A DNA stretch of 64,000 bases from Actinophytocola sp963729115. Lineage in GTDB: Bacteria; Actinomycetota; Actinomycetes; Mycobacteriales; Pseudonocardiaceae. The notes under the pieces were generated by a model that saw nothing but the letters and a program-made list of their open reading frames with translations, did not search any database and was not told where the DNA came from. The translations under genes were made by a program, and so were the position numbers. The stretch is from assembly GCA_963729115.1 (NCBI GenBank), contig CAVSMR010000027.1, positions 693,976-757,975 on the forward strand, written 5' to 3'. Numbering within the stretch: position 1 is the stretch's first letter; each line of letters begins with the position of its first letter. This document shows positions 18,801 to 28,900 of the stretch, piece by piece.

Positions 18801-21800
18801 ATCTGCTGCTCACCGTGCGGGAGCACGATCGCGCGCAGCATGCCGTGCCGCCGGATGAGGGTGCGGAAGGCTCGCTCCAACCGAGGCAGGTCCAGGTCCG
18901 GGATGTCGATCTCCTCGTACCCGTGCATGCCGACGTTGCCCAGCTCGAACACGCCGGCGCGGCCGATCCAGTAGGCCTCCTGCACATCGGTCAGGGGGAA
19001 CGGCAGGTCCGCCGAGCCGGGGTCGGGAACGATCGTCGGCAGCTCCTCCGCCAGGAGCTCGCCGGTCCCGGCTCGGGCCGCGTCCACCGCGAGCGCGACG
19101 CCGCGGATGGTCGGGTCACCGACGAAGGTCCGCAGCGGCAGCGTGACTCCCGCTGCCTTGCCCAGCTGGGCTACCAGCTGGGCGGCAAGCAGCGAGTGAC
19201 CGCCGAGCTCGAAGAAGTTGGTGTCCGGCGGGATGTTCGCGATCCCGAGGAGGTCGGCGAAGATCGCGGCGACCTCGGGCTCGGTGTCCCCCTCGTACGG
19301 TGTGCCACCGCTTTCGGGCGCGCTCTCCGCAACCTCGGCCGCGGACCCGTCCAGCTGCGGCGGCAGCACGACCAGACGGCCCGCCCCGGGGGCCGCACCG
19401 ACGACCGACGGCACGAGCCGCTCGACCGTGCCGTGGTCCGCGGCAGGCCAGACGACGGTCGTCCACGACCGATCGGACTCGCTCCCGCGCCGGGCGGCCT
19501 GTGCCTCGACGAGCGCCGCGACCGCGGAGCACGTGGCGTCGAGGTGCACATCGCCCACGATGTGCAGCTCGCCGGCGGGCACGTCGTGTGCTCGGGGCTC
19601 GGGGCCGGCCGCGTCGAGCACCACGAGCGTGGCCTCGGACAGCGGGGCGTGCGACACCGTCGCACCGGCCGCGGTCAGGGCCCGGTGGAACATGGCGGCG
19701 ACCCGCTCGTCGCCGGCGAGCGTGTAGTGCGTGCCCGCGTGCCGGCCCGCGTCCGTGCTGGGGCGCAACGGCTCTAGCGACGGCACGAAACGATGCCCGC
19801 CGCGCAGTGCGACCACGGGTTCACCCGGCACGCCGTCGAGTTCGGCGTGCAATGCGGCGGCCAACCGCCGAGTCGCCGCCGCCGGCACGTCCAGCAACGT
19901 CCGCCTGCCGGGCCGGTCCGCTGCCCACGCGGTGAGCGCGGCCTGGTGCGGTTCGACCGGCTCGTCGCCGGTGAGGTCCACCGCGTGGTCGCAGACCGCC
20001 AAGATCCGCGCCGCCTCCTGTCCGCGCGCGTCGAGCGCGGCTTCGAGTGCGTGCAGTGCCGCGGGCGCGGCAGCCTCGTGCACGACTCCCGCCAGACGGT
20101 CCTCCGTGGTCAGTGCGCTGGCGAGCAGCGAGGCGTAGTCGCCGTCGGCGGGCGGCGGGACGACCTGGGTGCCCCGCCGCTCGGCGAGGTCGCCGAGGAC
20201 ATCGAGCGCGCCCACCGCGTCGAGGGTGCCGACCACGAGCCACCTGCCCGACGGCGTGTCCGGCCGCGGCACCACGGGACCGACCCGGCGGAAACCACGC
20301 ACCGCGAGGCCCTCTCCGCCCGTGCGGGAAGCCGTGCCGCGCGGAGGGTCGACCCAGCACCGCTCGCGCTCGAACGGATAGGTCGGGAGCACGGTGCGTA
20401 GCGGGGTCGCGGCGCCGTGCAGCGCTGCCCAGTCGATCGGTGCGCCCCGGCTCCACAGCTCCCCGGCGGCGGTGAGCAAGTCGACCCAGGCCGTCGCGTC
20501 ATCGCCGTCCCCGGCGGGCGAGGGCAGGGACGCGACCGCGCCGGCCCCGTCCTCCCCGGCGCGCGCGAACCGGGAGAGCACCTGCCCTGGGCCGATCTCC
20601 AGCAGCAGCGCGTCGAGCGTGCGCACGGTGCGCAGGCCGTCGGCGAAGCGGACCGTCGAACGCAGCTGGCGTGCCCAGTACTCCGCGCTGCCGGCCTCCT
20701 CGTCGGTGATCCACGTGCCGGTCACGTTCGATACGAACGGGATCCGTGGCGGGGCAAGGGGTACGCGTGCGACCTCGACCTCGAACGCCGCGGCGGCCCC
20801 GTCCATCATCGGCGAGTGGAAGGCGCGCGAGGTCCGCAGGCGCTTGGACAGGACGCCGCGCCCGGCGAGAACCGTCTCGAGAGCCGCCACCGCGTCGGCC
20901 GGGCCGGACACCACGCAGTCCCGGGGGCCGTTCACCGCCGCCAGGGTGAGCCCGCGGCGGAGCAGCGGGCCGACCTCGGCCTCCGGCAGCGGCACCGCCA
21001 CCATCGTGCCCTCGTCCGCGCTCTGCATGAGCCGCCCACGCGCGACGACGAGGCGCAGCGCGTCCGGCAGCGTCAGGACGCCCGCGAGGCTGGCGGCCAC
21101 CAGCTCACCGATGCTGTGTCCGAGCATCGCCACCGGCCGTATGCCCCACGACATCCAGAGCTTCGCGAGCGCGTACTCGACCGCGAACAGGGCAGGTTGC
21201 GCGTACTCGGTGCGGTTGATCGTCTCGCGCGCGGTCGGGTCGTCGCCGACCGCGGGGTGCAGCAGCCGGCGGATGTCCATCCCGAGCGCCGGTTCCAGGA
21301 ACTCGGCGACCTGGTCCAACGCCGTGGCGTAGGCAGGTTCCCGCGCATACAGGGCCTGTCCCATGTGGATGCGCTGCGTGCCCTGGCCGGCGAAGGCGAA
21401 CACGACCCCGCGGTCGGTGGTCGGCTCGTGGGCGGTCTGCCGGGCGGCCGGCGGCCGGGCGAGGGCGTCGATCGCCGCGTCGAGCGTGTCGGCCACGACG
21501 AACCGGCGGTGCGGCAGGGCCCGGCGCCCGCGTTGCAGGGTGTGGGCGACCTCGTCGATGCGTGCACCGGGGTCGGTGCGGAGGCGGTCGGCGAGCCGGG
21601 CAGCCGTGGCGGCGAGCGCGGTCGGCGTGGCGGCGGACAGCGGCAGGACGTGCGGGCGGTGCTCCTCAGCTGCTGGCCGGCGCACCGGTGCCGCCTCCAG
21701 CACCAGGTGCGCGTTGGTCCCACCGATGCCGAAGGAGCTGACGCCGGCTCGCAGCACCTCGCCGCGCCACGGCGTCAGCTCGGTGTTGACGTGGAATGGC

Positions 21801-22990
21801 CCGCCGTCCAGGTGCAGCTCGGGGTTCGGCCTCGTGAAGTGCAGGGAGGGCGGCAGCTCGCGGGCCTTCAGCGCGAGCACCGTCTTGATCATGCCGACCA
21901 CGCCCGCCGCGGTGTCCAGGTGCCCGACGTTCGTCTTCACCGAGCCGATGGCGCACCGGTGGCCCTCTCCGGCGTCCTCGAACGCGCTCCGCAGGGCGGT
22001 CACCTCGATCGGGTCGCCCAGCGCGGTGCCGGTGCCGTGGGCCTCCACGTACGTCACCGTCGCAGCGTCCACTTCGGACACAGCGAGGGCCTCGGCGATC
22101 ACCTCGGCCTGTCCCTCGACGCTGGGCGCGGTGAAGCCGACCTTGCGCCCGCCGTCGTTGTTGACCGCGGAGCCGCGGATCACCGCGTGTATCACGTCGC
22201 CGGCCGCCATCGCGTCGGCGAACCGCTTGAGCACCACCACGCCGGCGCCGCTGCCCGGCACCGCGCCCGCGGCGTCCGCGTCGAACGCGCGGCAGTGGCC
22301 GTCCGGGGACAGCACGCCCCCCGGCTCGTAGCGGTAGCCCCTGCCCTGCAGGGCGTCGACCGAGGCGCCGCCGGCGAGCGCGACGTCGCACTCGCCGCCG
22401 AGCAGCGCCTGGCACGCCGCGTGCACGGCCACGAGCGAGGTGGAGCACGCGGTCTGCACGCTGACGCTCGGCCCGCGCAGGTTCAGCTGGTAGGACACCC
22501 GCGTCGGCACGAAGTCCTTGTCGTTGCCGAGCGAGGTCTGGAACGCGCCGATGCGTGCCACCAGGCCCTCGTTGGCGAGGAGGTTGTGCAGCAGGTAGGA
22601 GCTCTCGCCGACCCCGGCGTAGACGCCGGTGACGACATCGGTCGCGTCAGCCGGGCAGCCGGCGTGTTCGAGTGCCTCCCACGCGCACTCGAGGAACAGC
22701 CGGTGCTGCGGGTCGAGTAGCTGCGCCTCGCGCGGGGCGAAGCCGAAGAACCGCGCGTCGAAGTCCGCCACGCCGTCGAGCGCGCCGAACGCGCGCACGA
22801 AGCCCGGTCGCGCGATATCCTCCGGTGTGGTGCCCGCCGCGAGCAGCTCCTCGTCGGTGAACGTCGTGATCGACTCGACGCCGCCACGCAGGTTCCGCCA
22901 GAACTCGTCCAATGTGGACGCTCCGGGTACGCGAAGCGCCATTCCGACCACCGCGACGGCGTTGGCGGGCATGGGGTGGTGCTCAGTCAT
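15841..22990 (-). CDS. PKS-NRPS hybrid: KS-AT-(KR relic)-T-Cy-A(Cys)-T, one frameshift
   Basis: About 2380 aa. KS 8-435 with TACSTSL, EAHGTGT and TNVGHLD. AT 530-850 with GHSIGE and a RAFH motif, which points to malonyl-CoA. Residues 850-1230 look like a KR structural half without the NADPH-binding glycine motif. T at about 1262 (ELGGHSLLA). Residues 1320-1760 are heterocyclization-like: MDGLITDAWA at about 1462 resembles DxxxxDxxS with the Ser replaced by Ala. The A domain pocket reads D-L-Y-N-L-S-L-I-W, the cysteine code. T at about 2320 (LLGGDSLMA). A thiazoline would follow. The frame breaks at about 16578, between GLAQGY and HDPAKTDASFF; one extra base explains it. The start overlaps NRPS-B by 8 bases. 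Confidence 0.85.
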
Positions 22991-25900
22991 CGGTCTCGTC
23001 TCCAACGTCTCGGGCGCTTGCCCGCCTCCGGAGCGCTCGCGCGCCGTGTTGCGTCTTTCGTGCCTCGGCCCGGCGGCGTCCCGCGGCGCCACCCGCGGAC
23101 GTGCCGGTGTTGTCATGCCCGCCCGGCGCGCCGACGGTGGCGAGGTGGCGCGCGAGGGTGCGTACCGTCGGGAACTGGAACAGGTCCACCACCGGGACCG
23201 ACCTGTCGAGCGCAGCGGCCAGCCGGGCCTGCATCCGCAGAATGAGCAGCGAATGGCCGCCGAGCTCGAAGAAGTTGTCGTCCGCACCGACGTGCTCCAG
23301 CGCGAGCACGTCGCGCCAGATCGCCGCCACCGCGCGCTCGACCTCACTCGCGAGTGCCACCCGCACCGCGGTCGCGGCGGTGGGTCGCGCGGGGGAGGGC
23401 AGCGCACGCCGGTCGACCTTGCCGCCCTCGGCACGGGGCAGCCGGTCGAGGATGACGATCGTGGCCGGCACCATGTAGCCCGGCAGGCGGTCGGCCAGAT
23501 GCCCGCGCAGAGTTGCTGTCGACACCTCGTCGGCGAGTGCCACGTACCCGACGAGCACCGGTTCACCGGCGACGTCCGCGCGTAGTGCCGCCGCCGCGTC
23601 CCGCACGCCGGGGTGCGCGGCGAGCGCGGCCTCGATCTCGCCCAGCTCGATGCGAAAGCCGCGCAGCTTCACCTGGTCGTCGCCGCGGCCGAGGAACTCC
23701 AGCACGCCGTCCGCGGTGCGGCGCGCCCGGTCGCCCGTCGCGTACATCCGCTCGCCGGGCCGGCCCCATCGGTCCGGAAGGAAGCGGGTCGCGGTTCGGC
23801 CCGGATCGCCGACGTAGTGCTGCGCGACTCCGCCACCCGCGAGGTACAGCTCGCCGGGAACGCCCCGCGGCACCGGGCGCAGCGCGTCGTCGAGCACGTA
23901 GGCACGCACGCCGGGCAGCGGGGTGCCGATCGGGACCGTCGCACCCGGGGTGGGCCCGGCCGGCTCGTGCACGGTGGCGGTGATCGTCGCCTCCGTCGGG
24001 CCGTAGGCGTTGAGCCAGCGGATGTGCGCGGGCGCGCCGGCCCGCCACTCGGCGAGCCGGCCGCCGTCCACCCGTTCGCTGCCGACGACCACGAGCCGAA
24101 GCGCCGGGCACGTCTGCGGCGGGTACTGGTCGAGCACGGCCACCCACTCGTGCCAGTAGGACGCAGGGAGGTTGAGCACCGAGAGCTGCTCGCGCCGAGC
24201 GAGCGTCACCAGCTCCGCCACGCCCGGCGCCGGTCCCGGAGCGACGAGCACGACAGCCGCGCCGCGCAGCAGCGACGCGAACAGCTCCTCCGCCGCCACG
24301 TCGAAGGTCAGCGCCGCGAACTGCAGGACGCGGTCGTCCGGCCCGAGCTCGTAGCGGTCGGCCACCGCCTCCAGCGAGTGCACGAGGTTCGCGTGACTGA
24401 CGCACACGCCCTTCGGCAGCCCGGTCGTGCCCGAGGTGTAGAGCACGTAGGCCGGCGCGGACGGAGACGTCGCCGCGGGCTCGCCGGGCTCGGCGGTGAG
24501 TGCGTCCTCGACGGGCGCGAACGGCACGAGGTCGGACGGCGGCCCGGCGTCGCGTGAGCCGACGACGAGCGTGGCGGCCGAGTCGCGCAGGACGTGCTCG
24601 ACGCGCGCGCGGGGGGCCCGCACGTCCAGCGGGACGTACGCGCTCCCCGCCTTCAGGATCCCGAGCAGCGCGGCCGGCCACGCGAGATCGCGGTCGAGCG
24701 CGACGGCCACGGTGTCTGCGGTGCGCACGCCGCGCCCGCGCAGGTACGCGCACACGCGGTCGGACTGCGTCGCCAGCTCGGCGTAGCTCTGCGTGCGACC
24801 GTCCTGGACCAGCGCGGGCCGGTTCGCCCAGCGCACGACTGCCGCGTCGAACAGCTCGGGCAGCGTCACCGTGCGCGGCGCGGGCGACTCCGGCACGGAG
24901 GCGAGGTCCGCGAGCCCGTCGTCGGGGACCATCGCGAGGTGCGTGACCCGGGTGTCCGGCGCGGCGAGCGCGGACTCGAGCAGCGTCACGTAGTGAGCCA
25001 TCATCCGCTCGACCGTCGCGCGGTCGAACAGGTCGACGTCGTACTCGACGACGCCACGCAACTCGCCGTGGTCGAGCGTGGCCTCGTCCCACGCCACGGT
25101 GAGGTCGAACTTCGCGACGCGGCTGGCGGCGTCCCGCACGGACACAGCGAGGCCCGCCAGCGTGGCCGCGGTCCCCGCTGCCTCCTCCATCGAGAGCATC
25201 ACCTGGAACAGCGGTGTGCGGCTCAGCTCGCGCGGCGGTCGGACCGCCTCCACGACATGATCGAACGGGACGTCCTGGTGTTCGTACGCGCCGAGCGTGT
25301 CCTCCCGCACCCGGTCGAGCAGCCTGGCGAAGGTCGGGTCGTCGACCCACCGGGTGCGCAGCACGAGGGTGTTGACGAAGAGTCCGGCGACCTCGTCCAG
25401 CTCCGGGCGGGCGCGACCGGAGACAGGTGTGCCGACGCTGACGTCCCGAACTCCGGCGTAGCGGCCGAGCATCAGCTGGAACGCCGCGAGCAGGGTCATG
25501 AACCGGGTGACGCCGTGCGCGCGGCTCACCTCGTCGAGCGCTCGGGTGAGCTCGGGTGACAGGCGCAGGCCGAACCCGTCGCCGACATGTCGGGGCACGG
25601 GTGGCCGCGGTCGATCGGTCGGCAGGTCCAGCGCGGCAGGCGCACCGCGCAGCCGCCCTGTCCAGTATGCGAGCTGCTCGTCGCGGACGGTGCCGTCGAG
25701 CAGCCGACGTTGCCAGGCCGCGTAGTCCACGTACCGGACCGGCAGCGGCGCCAGCACGGCCGGTTCGCCACGGGTTGCGGAGGTGTAGAGCGCGTCGAGG
25801 TCGCGGAGCAGCACACCCAGCGACCAGCCGTCGGAGACGGCGTGGTGCATGGTGAGCAGCAGCACCGACCGCGTCTCGCCGAGGCGGAGCAGCTGCGCCC

Positions 25901-28900
25901 GGAACAGCGGCCCGGCCGCGATGTCGAACGGCTGCGCCGCCTCGCGTGCCGCGTGCTCGTCCGCCGCGCGCTCGCGGCCCGGCTCGGGCAGGTGCCGCAG
26001 GTCCCTGACGGTCAGGTGGGCCACCGGGTCCGCGTCGATCACCTGCCGCGGTTCGTCGCCGCCGACGAGCCGGGTGCGCAGGGAGGGGTGGCGGTGCACG
26101 AGCGCCCGCACGCTCTCCGCGAGGGCGGCCACGTCGAGCGTGCCGTCGAGGGTGAGCGCCAGCGGCACGTTGTACAGCGGGCTGCGCGGGGCGAGCCGGT
26201 CGAGGAACCAGAGGCGTTGCTGGGCGAATGACAGCGGATGCGGTCCGTCGCCGGCCGCCGTGATCGGAGCGTGCGGGTCGGCGCCGCGGGCTGTCGCGAC
26301 GTGCGCGGCGAGCCCGGCGACGGTCGGCGCCTCGAAGAGGTCACGCACGCCGACCTTCGTCCCGAGCCGGGCCGAGACACGCGCCACGACCTTCGTCGCG
26401 AGCAGGGAATGACCGCCCAGTGCGAAGAAGTCGTCGTGCACCGACACGTTCGTGACGTTCAGCAACTCCGCCCACACCTGGGCGACCAGCTCCTCGGTCG
26501 TGTCCCGCGGCGCGACGTAGGTGGTGGACTGGACGCCGTCGCGTTCGGTCGGCGCGGGCAGCGCGCGACGGTCCAGCTTGCCGTTGGCAGTGAGCGGTAC
26601 CTCGAGCAGCGGGACGTACCACGCGGGAACCATCGCCTCCGGCAGCCGGGCCGCCAGGTGCGCACGGAGGGCCCACGGCTCGACCGGCCGGGTGCCGTCG
26701 GCGACGACGTAGGCCACGAGATGCTTCGAGTCCCGGTCGCCCTGCACGTCGACCACTGCCGCCCGCACGCCGTCGCAGGTCGCGAGGACGCTCGCGACCT
26801 CCTCCGGCTCGATGCGGACTCCCCGGATCTTCACCTGCGTGTCCGCGCGGCTCAGGTACTCGATGACGCCGTCCTCGCGCCAGCGCGCCAGGTCTCCGGT
26901 GCGGTAGAGCCGCTCGCCGACGCCGAACGGGCTGGGCAGGAAGCGTGCCGCGGTGAGGCCGGGCCGCCCGGTGTAGCCGCGCGCGACGCCGGGCCCGCCG
27001 ATGTACACCTCGCCCGGCACACCGATGCCCGCGTCGCGGGCGTACTCGTCGAGCACGTGGACGCTCGTGCCGGGGATGGGCCGCCCGATGGGTACCCGGG
27101 CGGCGTCGGCGGCCACGGCCACGACGTCATGGGTGCTCGTGAACGTGGTGCACTCGGTCGGGCCGTACGCGTGCACCAGGCGCAGCTCCGGCAGGGCTGC
27201 GCGCAGCGCGGCGACGCGGCGCGGGTCAGCCTCCTCGCCGCCGAACAGCAGCGTGCGTACCGGCGCGAACATCTCCGGCGCGGCGTCCACGCACTGGTTG
27301 AACACGGCGGTGGTGAGGAACATCGCGGTGACGCCGTGGGCGGCGACTCGCTCGCGCAGCAGCTCGGGCGTGAGCGCCTCCTCCTTGCGGATCCCGACGG
27401 TGCGTCCGCCGTTGAGCAGCGCCCCCCACACTTCGAGCGTCGCCGCGTCGAACGACACGTTGGCGACCTGCGCGACGACGTCGGACTCGGCGAAGCCGAG
27501 GTACCCGGCATCGCACACCAGCCGGACGATGCCGCGGTGCGTGACCTCGACGCCCTTCGGCGTGCCGGTGGAGCCGGACGTGTAGAACACGCACGCGCGC
27601 TGCTCGCGGTGCACGGCGGGACGGGCCCGCCGCGACCGATGGCCGGCGGGGGAGGCGAGCTCGTCGATCCGGACGACCGGTACGTCACCCGCGAAGCCGA
27701 CGGTCCGGTCGGCGATCAGCAGGCTCGCACCGCTGTCCGCGACCATGAACTCAAGCCGCGCCTGCGGGTTGCCGGCGTCGAGCGGCAGGTAGGCCGCCCC
27801 GGCGAGGAGCACCGCGAGCATCGCGACGACGAGGGACGCCGACCGGTCCATGGCCAGCGCGACCACGCCCTCCGGATCCACGCCGCGGTCGGCGAGCAGG
27901 TCCGCGAGGTGCTCGGCCCGGGCCCGCAGCTCGTCGTAGGTAACGGTCTCGCCGTCGAACACCAGCGCCACGGCATCCGGTGTCGCGATGGCCTGCGCGA
28001 GGAACCCGGCCGCGAGGTTCTCCGGCCGGCCGCTGGTGGGCTCGGTGCCCCAATCCGCCAGCCGGACACGTTCCGCGGGTGTCGTGTGGGCCAGCTCGAA
28101 CACCCGCGCGCCCGGCCGGGCCAGCGCCGACTCGAGCAACGCCACGTAGTGAGCCATCATCCGCTCGACCGTGGCGCGGTCGAACAGGTCGACGTCGTAC
28201 TCGACGACGCCGCGCAGCTCGCCGGACTCGTGGACGGTCTCGTCCCAGAACACCGTGAGGTCGAACTTCGCGACGCGGCTCGCCGCCTCGCGCAGGGCGA
28301 CCAGGAGGCCCGGCAGTGCCTCGGGGGTCACTGGCGCGGTCCGGGTGGCGAGGGCGACCTGGAACAGCGGGGTACGGCTCAGGTCGCGCGGCGGCCGCAG
28401 CGCGTCCACCACCTCCTCGAACGGGACGTCCTGGTGCTCGTGCGCGCCGAGCGTCGCCTCGCGGACCCGCTCGAGCAGCTCGGCGAAGGTCGGCTCGTCC
28501 GCCCACCGGGTACGGAGAACGAGGGTGTTGACGAAGAACCCGACCAGCCCGTCGAGTTCCGGGCGGGGACGGCCGGAGACAGGTGTGCCGACGCTGACGT
28601 CCCGTACTCCGGCGTAGCGGCCGAGCATCAGCTGGAACGCCGCGAGCAGGGTCATGAACCGGGTGACACCGTGCGCCCGGCCGACCTCGTCGAGCCGTCG
28701 CGCGGTGTCCGCGGACAGCGTGATGGGCAGGGTGTCGCCGACGTGGCGGGGCTTGGCCGGACGCACCCGGTCGGTGACCAGCTCCAGCGACGGCGGCGCG
28801 CCGGCGAGCCGATCGCGCCAGTAGCGCAGCTGCACGTCGCGGGCGCCGCCGTCGAGAAGGCTGTGCTGCCAGGCGGCGAAGTCGGCGTACTGCACCGGGA

